Source: Rhizobium bangladeshense (GTDB lineage: Bacteria > Pseudomonadota > Alphaproteobacteria > Rhizobiales > Rhizobiaceae). Taken from it: DNA of 64,000 bases. Both the position numbers and the translations under genes were made by a program. The first letter of the stretch is position 1. Every line of letters starts with the position of its first letter. The stretch lies in the NCBI RefSeq assembly GCF_017357245.1, contig NZ_CP071612.1, positions 3,103,001 to 3,167,000 of the forward strand, read 5' to 3'. The notes under the pieces were generated by a model, which saw only the letters and a list, made by a program, of their open reading frames with translations, was not told the DNA's origin and did no database searches. Shown in pieces: positions 54,513-62,602 of the stretch.

Positions 54513-56582
54513 ATGACCTTCGATTTTTCGCCTTTCCTGCCTTGGCCGATTCTGGCCGCACTGGCCGCCGTCAGCGCTCTCATCGCCGCGTTTGCGATCT
54601 GGCGCGGTGTCCGCGGCGCCTGGATCAGGACGCTGGCAGCGGCGGCGCTGCTGACCGCGCTGACCAATCCCGTGCTGCTGCAGGAAGACCGCGATCAACT
54701 TTCGACGATCGTCCCCGTCATCGTCGACCGCAGCCAAAGCCAGCAGACACCCGATCGCGTCAAGATGACCGACGAGGCACTTGCCGCCTTGAAGGGACAA
54801 CTCGCCCGCTTTCCCCAGATAGAACCCCGCTTCGTCGATGTCGAAGGCGACGTCAACTCCGACGTGCCCGCCACCCGTCTGTTCGACGCGCTGTCGGCCA
54901 ACATCGCCGATGTCCCGCCCGCCCGCGTCGGCGGCGCCATCATGCTGACTGACGGGGAAATCCATGACGTTCCTGCCGCCAATCAGGCACTCGCTTTCGA
55001 CGCGCCGATCCACGGCCTTGTGACCGGCAAGGCAAACGAGTTCGATCGCCGCATCGAAGTGATCAAGGGACCGCGTTTCGGCATCGTCAATGAGGAGCAG
55101 CAGGTCATTCTGCGCGTCTTCGATGACGGCCCGAGCCCCGGCGGCACCGCCGATGTCACGGTGAAGCTGAACGGCAACGAGATCGCGACCCTGCGAGCGA
55201 CACCCGGCCAGGACACACCTTTCTCCTTCAAGGTTCCGGGCGGCGGCAGCAACGTCCTCGAATTCTCCGTCGCAGAGCTTCCCGGCGAAGTCACCGCCGC
55301 CAACAACCGGGCCGTCCACGTCATCGACGGCATCCGGCAGAATCTGCGCGTCCTGCTCGTGTCCGGCGAGCCGCATGCCGGCGAGCGCGCCTGGCGCAAC
55401 CTGTTGAAATCCGACGCCTCGGTCGATCTCGTCCACTTCACCATTCTGCGTCCGCCGGAGAAGCAGGACGGCACGCCGATCAACGAGCTCTCCCTGATCG
55501 CCTTTCCGACGCGCGAGCTCTTCGTCGACAAGATCAAGGATTTCGACCTGATCATCTTCGACCGCTACCAGCATCGTGGCGTGCTGCCGCTGCTCTATTA
55601 CGACAACATCGCGCAATATGTCGAAAACGGTGGCGCGCTGCTGGTCGCCGCCGGTCCCGAACATGCCGGCCCCGATTCCATCGCGGTGACGCCGCTTTCC
55701 GCGGTGCTGCCGGCAATGCCCACCGGGCAGATGATCGAGAAAGCCTTCTATCCCCGACTCTCCGAGGAAGGTCGCAAGCACCCCGTCACGCGCGGCCTGG
55801 ACGGTTCCAGCGAGGATCCGCCGCATTGGGGCCGCTGGTTCCGCAGCGTCGACGTCGAGAAGCCTGAAGGCGAGACGATCATGCTTGGCGCCGACAACCA
55901 CCCGCTTCTCGTGCTGAACCGCTCCGGCCAGGGCCGCGTCGCCATGCTGCTTTCCGATCAGGGCTGGCTTTGGGCGCGCGGCTTCGAAGGCGGCGGCCCC
56001 AATGTCTCGCTCTATCGCCGTGTCGCCCACTGGCTGATGAAGGAACCGGCGCTGGAGGAAGAAGCCCTGACGGCGCGCGCCTCTGGCCGCACCCTTGAAG
56101 TAACCCGCCAGACAATCGGCGACAATCCGGGCAACGCCACGGTGCGCTATCCCTCCGGCAAGACCGAAACCCTGCCGCTCACTCAGACTGAGCCCGGGCT
56201 CTACAAGGCCGAGAAGAGGATGGACGAGATCGGCCTCTTCGAAATCCGCAACGGCCCGCTTTCGACGCTCGTCCATATCGGTGCCGTCGATGCCCCGGAA
56301 TTCAAGGCAATGATCTCGACGACGGATGTGTTGAGGCCGGTTACCGACCGAAGCAAGGGACTCGTCGCCCGCGTCGTCAGTGAAAGTGGCGCGGTCAGCG
56401 TTCCGCCGATCCTGCCGGTGCGTGGCCAGGTCCGCGTCTCCGATCACGATCGGATGATGATCCGCATGACCAACGAGACCGTTCTGAAGGGTATCAACAC
56501 GCTGCCGCTCTTTGCCGGCTTCGCCGGCGTAGGCATCCTGCTGCTCGCCTTCGGCGCCATGTGGTGGCGCGAAGGAAGGTAA
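54513..56582 (+). CDS. Large membrane protein with GATase1-like domain (DUF7408-like)
   Basis: 689 residues. N-terminal membrane segment LPWPILAALAAVSALIAAFA and a second helix to about 55, then a VWA/Ig-like and an enzyme-like region (LRVLLVSGEPHAGERAWRNL, YDNIAQYVENGGALLVAAGP resembling a glutamine amidotransferase class-I-like fold), and a C-terminal helix LFAGFAGVGILLLAFGAMWW. No catalytic triad is obvious. It starts one base after the DUF4159 stop. Fourth gene of the MoxR operon; precise function unknown. Confidence 0.88.
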   Translation: MTFDFSPFLPWPILAALAAVSALIAAFAIWRGVRGAWIRTLAAAALLTALTNPVLLQEDRDQLSTIVPVIVDRSQSQQTPDRVKMTDEALAALKGQLARFPQIEPRFVDVEGDVNSDVPATRLFDALSANIADVPPARVGGAIMLTDGEIHDVPAANQALAFDAPIHGLVTGKANEFDRRIEVIKGPRFGIVNEEQQVILRVFDDGPSPGGTADVTVKLNGNEIATLRATPGQDTPFSFKVPGGGSNVLEFSVAELPGEVTAANNRAVHVIDGIRQNLRVLLVSGEPHAGERAWRNLLKSDASVDLVHFTILRPPEKQDGTPINELSLIAFPTRELFVDKIKDFDLIIFDRYQHRGVLPLLYYDNIAQYVENGGALLVAAGPEHAGPDSIAVTPLSAVLPAMPTGQMIEKAFYPRLSEEGRKHPVTRGLDGSSEDPPHWGRWFRSVDVEKPEGETIMLGADNHPLLVLNRSGQGRVAMLLSDQGWLWARGFEGGGPNVSLYRRVAHWLMKEPALEEEALTARASGRTLEVTRQTIGDNPGNATVRYPSGKTETLPLTQTEPGLYKAEKRMDEIGLFEIRNGPLSTLVHIGAVDAPEFKAMISTTDVLRPVTDRSKGLVARVVSESGAVSVPPILPVRGQVRVSDHDRMMIRMTNETVLKGINTLPLFAGFAGVGILLLAFGAMWWREGR

Positions 56583-56716
56583 TCGCATCGATAGCGACGG
56601 CTAGGTGACCGCGGCCTATTCCGGATACGCTAAGCGGCGCCGGTCTTACGCGAGGATGCTCACAAAAGCGGACGAAGAGGCCAAGGTACGACACGAGCAG
56701 CTTCCTCTGCAAAGCT

Positions 56717-57226
56717 CTAATAAGACGTATCGCGCCAGGCAATGGGGCCTTTCAGCCGTTCGTGCACACCTTCGGCGATCGGAACGACGAGCACCCGACC
56801 TGGATCCACGGGGCCAGGAAAGGTAAGCGCATTGTAGGCAACCTTCTCGAAGCCGAGCGGGCCGTAATAGGGAGGATCGCCGACGAGGATGACGGCTTCC
56901 GAACCCTTGCGACGCGCAGCTTCCACTGCGATCCGTACCAACTCCCGGCCGATGCCCATATTTTTGTGCGAGGGACGGACGGCAAGCGGACCGAGCAGAT
57001 GCCCCTTCACCTTGCCGGCCAGCACCGGCGTCATGCGCACGGAGGCGATCGTCTCGCCATCATCGGCGCAGATGAAGGAGAGCGACAGGTCATGCGGCCC
57101 TTGTTCGCGGATTCGCGCCGCCGCCCGCGCGAAGCGGCCCGGACCGAAGGCTTCTTCATTGATGTGTTCGATGGCGGCGTCGTGGGACGCGTCTTCAGTG
57201 AGGTAGACGAGATCGTGCTTGTACAT
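56717..57226 (-). CDS. GNAT-family acetyltransferase
   Basis: 169 residues. VRPSHKNMGIGRELVRIAVE (acetyl-CoA loop) and VILVGDPPYYGPLGFEKVAY are clear GNAT signatures; the layout matches the YhbS-like group (predicted N-acetyltransferase). The start at 57226 (MYKHDLVYLTEDAS) was chosen because the longer upstream frame to 57463 is not GNAT-like; no strong ribosome-binding site. Convergent with the MoxR operon. Confidence 0.85.
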   Translation of the reverse strand: MYKHDLVYLTEDASHDAAIEHINEEAFGPGRFARAAARIREQGPHDLSLSFICADDGETIASVRMTPVLAGKVKGHLLGPLAVRPSHKNMGIGRELVRIAVEAARRKGSEAVILVGDPPYYGPLGFEKVAYNALTFPGPVDPGRVLVVPIAEGVHERLKGPIAWRDTSY

Positions 57227-57568
57227 GATGACAGAAACCGGATGGACAGATTGATGGGTCGCGAACACGCCTTCGGCGTTCGGGAACATCAGCGTCGTCG
57301 CGGGTTTCTGAAAATGAACATCAAGCAGGGTCCTAAATCGTGAGAAGGCCGATAGCAGGAAAAATTTCGGCCGTCCAACGCAAAATGCGCACGACAGCGC
57401 CTCGCGTCTTTTCAGAAGCGCAAAGGACGAACTGCCACACGAATGACGTGACGCACTGTTCAATCTTTACCGCCTGCAACGCCCCGCTATCTCACCTATC
57501 TTCGATCCGAACGCAATTACCGGTCCGGACACCAATCAGGACCTCTGCCATTTAAGGGAACGAACATC

Positions 57569-58555
57569 ATGGGAATGCTGGTGGACGGCGTCTGGCATGA
57601 CGTCTGGTACGACACGAAGGAGAGCAAAGGCCATTTCAAGCGGCAGCCCTCGCAGTTCCGCAATTGGGTGACTGCGGACGGCGAGGCTGGGCCTTCCGGA
57701 AACGGCGGCTTCAAGGCCGAGGCCGGGCGTTATCATCTCTACGTCTCGCTTGCCTGTCCCTGGGCGCACCGCACGCTGATCTTCCGCAAGCTGAAGAAGC
57801 TGGAGGAGCTGATTTCGGTTTCTGTCGTGGATCCGCTGATGCTCGAGAATGGCTGGGAGTTCAAGGTCGGTGACGGCGCCACCGGCGATCACCTCTTCGG
57901 CGCCGCCACCCTCTGGCAGATCTACGTCAAGGCCGACCCCCATTATTCCGGCCGTGTCACCGTTCCCGTCCTCTGGGACAAGAAGACCGGCACGATCGTC
58001 AGCAATGAATCGGCCGAAATCATCCGCATGTTCAACGGCGCCTTCGATGCACTGACGGGCTCGAAGGCTGATTTTTATCCGGAGAATCTGCGTGCCGAAA
58101 TCGACGCGCTGAACGCTACCGTCTACGACACCGTCAACAACGGCGTCTACAAGGCAGGCTTTGCCACAACTCAAGAAGCATACGAGGAAAATGTCGGCAA
58201 ACTGTTCGAAACCCTCGATGTTCTCGACGATCGCCTGGGCAGGGGCCGCTACCTCTTCGGCGACATATTGACCGAGGCGGACTGGCGCCTCCTCACCACG
58301 CTGGTGCGCTTCGACCCTGTTTATGTCGGCCACTTCAAGTGCAATATCCGCCGCATCGCGGATTACCGCAACCTGCCCGGCTATCTCAGGGACCTCTATC
58401 AGACCGCAGGCGTTGCCGAGACGGTAAACCTGAAGCACATCAAGCAGCATTATTACCGCAGCCACAAGACGATAAACCCGAGCGGCATCGTTCCGGTCGG
58501 CCCGACACTCGATCTCGGCAGCCCGCATGGGCGCGACAAGCTGAATGCAGCCTGA
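57569..58555 (+). CDS. Glutathionyl-hydroquinone reductase (YqjG/ECM4-type)
   Basis: 328 residues. The catalytic Cys is in SLACPWAHRTLIF (about 67), and the GST-C domain follows with NNGVYKAGFATTQEAYEENV and LTEADWRLLTTLVRFDPVYV. These xi-class GSTs reduce glutathionyl-hydroquinones using GSH. ATG 57569 is preceded by AAGGGAACG. A long antisense frame covers it but is a shadow. Confidence 0.93.
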   Translation: MGMLVDGVWHDVWYDTKESKGHFKRQPSQFRNWVTADGEAGPSGNGGFKAEAGRYHLYVSLACPWAHRTLIFRKLKKLEELISVSVVDPLMLENGWEFKVGDGATGDHLFGAATLWQIYVKADPHYSGRVTVPVLWDKKTGTIVSNESAEIIRMFNGAFDALTGSKADFYPENLRAEIDALNATVYDTVNNGVYKAGFATTQEAYEENVGKLFETLDVLDDRLGRGRYLFGDILTEADWRLLTTLVRFDPVYVGHFKCNIRRIADYRNLPGYLRDLYQTAGVAETVNLKHIKQHYYRSHKTINPSGIVPVGPTLDLGSPHGRDKLNAA

Positions 58556-58561
58556 AACTTT

Positions 58562-59062
58562 TTACCAGCGGTGGTCGGGTTCCTGCTCGCCACGAAGTTC
58601 GGCGAGGCGGCGATGCGTCGCCTCGGTCGTGCCTTCGGGCAGGCTTTCGAGCGAAAAGAACCCGCTGTCGGATATCTCCCAATCCGGCGGCCTCGGCGCC
58701 GTCTGCTCGACCGTCACGCGGTAGAACACGACATGGTCGCGCCGGGTGGTCGTGGTGTTGAAATAGACCTGGACCAGTTGTGGTTTCCCGATGATCCTGA
58801 GATTGCCCTCCTCGCGCAGTTCCTTCACCAGCGCTTCTTCGGCCGTCTCGTTGCGCTCCAGCCCGCCTCCGGGCATATGCCAGCCGCCGATATAGCTGTG
58901 GCGCACGAGGAAAATACGGCCGTCCTTGTCGAAGCAGGCCGCCCGGACACCCATCGTCATGCCGCGGGCAAAGGAGAAATAGACATGCAGGAGGCGCAGG
59001 GCCAGCCTGATGTGAGGGGGGCGCTTCTCTTTATCCACCATCGTTCCGTTTCGGCTTTTCAT
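58562..59062 (-). CDS. NUDIX hydrolase with atypical NUDIX box
   Basis: 166 residues. HSYIGGWHMPGGGLERNETA then EEALVKELREEGNL; compared with GX5EX7REUXEEXGU, the Arg is Lys (KELREE) and the final Gly is Asn. Metal-binding Glu residues are kept, so activity is possible. The N-terminal helix LALRLLHVYFSFARGMTMGV is hydrophobic and could associate with a membrane. ATG 59062 or 59041 are both plausible; the former is used. Convergent with the hydroquinone reductase gene by 6 bases; divergent from the phosphoesterase. Confidence 0.83.
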   Translation of the reverse strand: MKSRNGTMVDKEKRPPHIRLALRLLHVYFSFARGMTMGVRAACFDKDGRIFLVRHSYIGGWHMPGGGLERNETAEEALVKELREEGNLRIIGKPQLVQVYFNTTTTRRDHVVFYRVTVEQTAPRPPDWEISDSGFFSLESLPEGTTEATHRRLAELRGEQEPDHRW

Positions 59063-59111
59063 CGCGCCGGATGTGTTTGATTTGTCAATAAGCTGGTCTA
59101 TGTCTCGTAGC

Positions 59112-60020
59112 ATGTTCAAGCTCGCGCATATTTCCGACGTCCACCTCGGACCGCTGCCCCGTCTTTCTGTTCAAGAGCTGTTTTCAAAACGCATCACCGG
59201 CTTTGTGAACTGGCATCGAAATCGACGCAAGCACCTTTTCGGCAGCACGCTGGATCTGTTGCTCGACGACATCCGCGCTCATCAGGCCGATCATTTGGCC
59301 GTCACCGGCGACCTCGTCAACCTGGCCAGCGGCATCGAGATCCGTGCCGCCGCCGCCTGGTTGCGCGCGCTCGGCGATCCTGCCGACACCTCGGTCGTTC
59401 CCGGCAATCACGACGCCTATGTGCCGGGCGCCTATGAGAAGTCGATGCGCGCCTGGTACGACTATGTCCGCGGCGACCTCGCCTCGCCGCAATGGCAGGA
59501 AGACCGCCATATTTTCCCCTATCTGCGCGTCCGTGACAAAGTCGCGATCGTCGGCTGTTCCACGGCAGTCGCCACGCCGCCCTTCGCCGCCTCCGGCTTT
59601 TTCAGCGCTCGCCAGGCCCGCGATACGGTGAACATGCTTCGCGCCGCCGGCGAGGCCGGTCTCTTTCGTGTTGTCATGATCCACCATCCGCCGATCCGTG
59701 GCGCCACCACCTTCTACAAGCGCATGATCGGTATCCGCCGCTTCGCAGCCGTCATTTCGACCGGCGGCGCCGAGCTCGTGCTGCACGGCCACACGCATCT
59801 GAACACGCTGCACTGGCTGCGCGGCCAAGTGCAGCCGGTGCCCGTCGTCGGCGTCGCGTCGGCCTCGCAGGCCCCCGGCAGCATCAAGCCGCCGGCCGCC
59901 TACAACCTCTTCTCCATCGATGGCTCTCCAGGGGCCTGGGAACTCACCGGCGAGCGCTTCAGCCTGAACAGGACAGGCGACGCAATGATGCCGGAAAGCG
60001 TCGATATTTTCGCAGGTTAG
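59112..60020 (+). CDS. Calcineurin-like metallophosphoesterase
   Basis: 302 residues. Dimetal motifs in order: HISDVHLGPL, AVTGDLVN, PGNHDAYV, MIHHPPI and LHGHTHLN, all intact. Related to 3',5'-cyclic-nucleotide phosphodiesterase/MPE proteins of rhizobia; substrate unknown. ATG 59112 (MFKLAHISDVHLG) gives the family start; ATG 59100 adds four residues. Divergent from the NUDIX gene. Confidence 0.9.
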   Translation: MFKLAHISDVHLGPLPRLSVQELFSKRITGFVNWHRNRRKHLFGSTLDLLLDDIRAHQADHLAVTGDLVNLASGIEIRAAAAWLRALGDPADTSVVPGNHDAYVPGAYEKSMRAWYDYVRGDLASPQWQEDRHIFPYLRVRDKVAIVGCSTAVATPPFAASGFFSARQARDTVNMLRAAGEAGLFRVVMIHHPPIRGATTFYKRMIGIRRFAAVISTGGAELVLHGHTHLNTLHWLRGQVQPVPVVGVASASQAPGSIKPPAAYNLFSIDGSPGAWELTGERFSLNRTGDAMMPESVDIFAG

Positions 60021-60178
60021 CGCTGACTTCCGACTCAATTCATGCAGCACTTGAAGCGGTCTTGCCAAGCGCTTCGCCGCCGCCGCAACATTTGTCATGG
60101 AGGCCGCTTACCCTCTTGGTATTTTTACCGGTAAGCGTACAATCCGATCAACTGCATCGCCCCAGAACGGAGCCGCCA

Positions 60179-60739
60179 ATGACTTCCCCCTTCCATCGCC
60201 TGTGCAGAACCACACTTGCCGCCGGCTTTTTCTTCGGCATGGCGAGCGCCGCCTTCGCGGCCGGCGACAGCAACGACAACACCAATCCTCCGCCGAAGAC
60301 CGAGACGACCAAGAGCTGCACCGGCGGCAAGGTCTGGGACAAGGACAAGAAGGAATGCGTCACACCGAAGAAGAACAGCTTCAACGATGATGATCTCTAT
60401 AAGTTCGCCCGCGAATTCGCCTATGCCGGCCAGTATGAGAACGCCATCACCGTGCTCAATCTCGCCCGCGATCAGAACGACCCACGGATCCTGAACTATC
60501 TTGGCTATGCCAACCGCAAGGCAGGCCGCATCGAGCTCGGCATGTCCTATTACCGCAAGGCGTTGCAGGCGGATGAGAATTATATTCTCGCCCGCTCCTA
60601 CATGGGTATGGCGCTGGTGGAACAGGGAGATATCCAGGGGGCGCGCGTCCAGCTCGTCGAAATTCGCGACCGCGGCGGCGAAGACACCTGGGCCTATCGC
60701 GCTCTGCTGCAAAGCTTGAACGGCTACAGGACATATTGA
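60179..60739 (+). CDS. Secreted TPR-repeat protein
   Basis: 186 residues. Signal peptide FHRLCRTTLAAGFFFGMASA to FA, then a short Asn/Pro/Lys-rich linker with two Cys (SCTGGKVWDKDKKECVTPKK), and a tetratricopeptide region: FAREFAYAGQYENAITVLNL, GYANRKAGRIELGMSYYRKA, NYILARSYMGMALVEQGDIQ. ATG 60179 follows GGAG at seven bases. TPRs mediate protein contacts; partner unknown. Confidence 0.87.
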   Translation: MTSPFHRLCRTTLAAGFFFGMASAAFAAGDSNDNTNPPPKTETTKSCTGGKVWDKDKKECVTPKKNSFNDDDLYKFAREFAYAGQYENAITVLNLARDQNDPRILNYLGYANRKAGRIELGMSYYRKALQADENYILARSYMGMALVEQGDIQGARVQLVEIRDRGGEDTWAYRALLQSLNGYRTY

Positions 60740-60790
60740 CGCAAGCTTTGCGGGCTAGATTATGAAAACCCCTAGCGAAAGGGGGATAAG

Positions 60791-60907
60791 ATGACCGAAT
60801 GCTTGCGGAGTGCAGTAGACTTGTTTCATAAAGCACCTGCATCTCCGGTGACGATAAAGCCGGTTTCGCGTCCGATGGCGAAGCTTTCGTCCGCGAAACC
60901 ATTGTGA
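60791..60907 (+). CDS. Possible 38-residue peptide upstream of the sigma gene
   Basis: ATG 60791 follows AGGGGGATAAG, a strong ribosome-binding site. The product MTECLRSAVDLFHKAPASPV and the following 18 residues to the TGA at 60905-60907 have no known motif. It ends 18 bases before the sigma-factor ATG and could be a leader or a chance frame. Listed because the site is unusually good. Confidence 0.35.
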   Translation: MTECLRSAVDLFHKAPASPVTIKPVSRPMAKLSSAKPL

Positions 60908-60925
60908 ATGCTTCTTGGATAGACA

Positions 60926-61435
60926 ATGCGTCAGCCCGCAACGACCATCGACCTCCGGCGTGATCTCGTCGGCCTTCTGCCCCATCTTCGTCGCTTCGCG
61001 ATCACGCTCGCGGGCGAAGCGGGTGTGGCTGATGAACTTGTCCAAGCGGTCTGTCTGCGTGCCATTGCCAAGGGGCATCAGTGGAGCGGCGAAGGCCGGC
61101 TGGAAAGCTGGATCTATACGCTTGCCCGCCAGCAATGGACTGAGGACAGCCGCAAGCGCAAGACGAAGGCGTCGGCGCGCGGCAACGTCACCGATATCAG
61201 AGAAGCTGCGCGCGAACGCTCGGCTTCGGTCGATCCCGACGCCATCCATCGCATGATCGCCGAAATGCCGGAGGGTGTTTCTGCGATCTTTCTGCTCGTC
61301 GATGTCGAAGGCCACAGCTATCAGCAGGCGGCCGACATCATGGGCATTTCGGCGGCAAGCGTCGTCTCCCAACTCGCCACAGCAAGGCTGCATTTCGCTG
61401 GACTTGCCGGCACCCACCCCATCCACAGGTACTGA
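60926..61435 (+). CDS. ECF-type sigma factor (sigma-70 family)
   Basis: 169 residues: sigma2 (LPHLRRFAITLAGEAGVADE with LVQAVCLRAIAKGHQWSGEG) and sigma4 (MPEGVSAIFLLVDVEGHSYQ with QAADIMGISAASVVSQLATA). Only these two domains, so it is an ECF sigma. It is not obviously the EcfG general-stress sigma (no NepR gene nearby). The downstream gene is its predicted membrane anti-sigma, starting one base after its stop. Confidence 0.9.
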   Translation: MRQPATTIDLRRDLVGLLPHLRRFAITLAGEAGVADELVQAVCLRAIAKGHQWSGEGRLESWIYTLARQQWTEDSRKRKTKASARGNVTDIREAARERSASVDPDAIHRMIAEMPEGVSAIFLLVDVEGHSYQQAADIMGISAASVVSQLATARLHFAGLAGTHPIHRY

Positions 61436-61436
61436 A

Positions 61437-62279
61437 TTGCTCGATCTCAGGAAATTGCCGCTCGAAGCCCAGCTCACCGCCCTTCTCGACGGCAAGGTCT
61501 CGCCCGAACAACGGCACGAGCTGGAACAGCGTCTGGCGACCGATGAGAATGCGCGCCGCCTGCATGAAAAGCTGCGCCATGGCGCCGATTTCGGACGACG
61601 CCGCCTCGACGATGTCCTGAAGGAGCCGGTCCCGCTCGCCCTCGTCCGCTCTATCAAGAGCACGCAGCCGCCAAAGACGCCGATCGCCCAGCGCGCCACG
61701 CGCCCGCAGGTGAAACTGGCCCCCAGCGGCCCACAAGCGCTGGCAGCCGCGCTTATCCTCTTCGTCGTCGGTTGCGGCATCGGCTACTTTGCCGGCTCCA
61801 CCCCGGATGCAGATGAAATCGCCACGACGACCTCCGCCACGGCGCCGGCCAATACCAGCGACTGGCTGAGTGACGTCACAGCCTATCAACGTCTGCTGAT
61901 CCGCCAGCCGCGTCACCTCGTCGAAGTGCCGGCCTCGCAGGCGGAGGAAATCTCCAGCTGGCTCACAACTGCGATCGGCGTGCCCTTCCGCGTTCCCGAT
62001 CTCAGCGCCGAATCCTGGACGTTCCAGGGCGCCCGCGTGATTCTCGGCGACAGCCGCCCCGTCGGGCAGCTCGTCTATTCCAACGCCGACGGCGACATCA
62101 TCTCCATCTGCTTCCGCAAGGATGCGCAGCCGCCCGAGACCGAAGACTTCAAGGAAACGATCCGGGACGAGATCGGCCTCGTGACTTGGCACAATGCCGG
62201 CACATCCTACGTTCTCGCTGGTCCCTCCGCCGAAGCCGCCCTCGGCCAGCTCGCCACGAAGATCGCCACGGCGATTTGA
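61437..62279 (+). CDS. Membrane anti-sigma factor
   Basis: About 280 residues. The start is proposed as a TTG at 61437, one base after the sigma stop (TGA A TTG). The cytoplasmic N-terminus (LPLEAQLTALLDGKVSPEQR then LEQRLATDENARRLHEKLRH) fits the anti-sigma fold without a CxxC-type zinc motif; one membrane helix AALILFVVGCGIGYFAG (about 104-120) leads to a periplasmic sensor domain (QPRHLVEVPASQAEEISSWL, DISAESWTFQGARVILGDSR-like region). It likely holds the ECF sigma inactive until an envelope signal. Confidence 0.85.
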   Translation: MLDLRKLPLEAQLTALLDGKVSPEQRHELEQRLATDENARRLHEKLRHGADFGRRRLDDVLKEPVPLALVRSIKSTQPPKTPIAQRATRPQVKLAPSGPQALAAALILFVVGCGIGYFAGSTPDADEIATTTSATAPANTSDWLSDVTAYQRLLIRQPRHLVEVPASQAEEISSWLTTAIGVPFRVPDLSAESWTFQGARVILGDSRPVGQLVYSNADGDIISICFRKDAQPPETEDFKETIRDEIGLVTWHNAGTSYVLAGPSAEAALGQLATKIATAI

Positions 62280-62602
62280 TTATTGGTGAGACGGTAAGGC
62301 CTGCTCCCTCTTCTCCCCAGTGGGGAGAAGTTGGCCCGTGGGTCGGTAAGGGCCCACACGGCAGAGCATTTATTATTGCCCTTCGCTTGCGCTCAGTGCT
62401 TCGCTCCTATCGTCGCTCACCCGCTCATCTGCCTGCCGGCATCTTCTCCCCGCTGGGGAGAAGGAACTCGTTGCACCGCATTGCTCCCCACAAACGTTTG
62501 CGGTGGAAAAGAGCGGCGGGCAGTTGCTCCCATCGGGTGTAAGCGAGGGGCAGAGCGCATCATCAGGCCACACCGACTCCGCCGCGGCCTGACTCTGTTC
62601 GA
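62280..62602. repeat. Rhizobial intergenic repeat with paired palindromes
   Basis: 323 bases without a supported gene. Two copies of a related palindrome: CTTCTCCCCA (62310-62319) / TGGGGAGAAG (62321-62330), and CTTCTCCCC (62443-62451) / GGGGAGAAG (62455-62463). Between them is a cgctcag...tcgctcac tract typical of scattered rhizobial intergenic elements. Open frames across it are chance. Confidence 0.75.

Noticed and set aside
54432..56588. 718-codon minus-strand open frame opposite the fourth MoxR-operon gene
   Set aside because: Antisense shadow; no domain, low hydrophobicity, and the plus-strand gene is coupled to its operon.
57536..58528. 330-codon minus-strand frame opposite the hydroquinone reductase
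   Set aside because: Shadow of a GST with an intact CPWAHR active site; no ribosome-binding site or domain.
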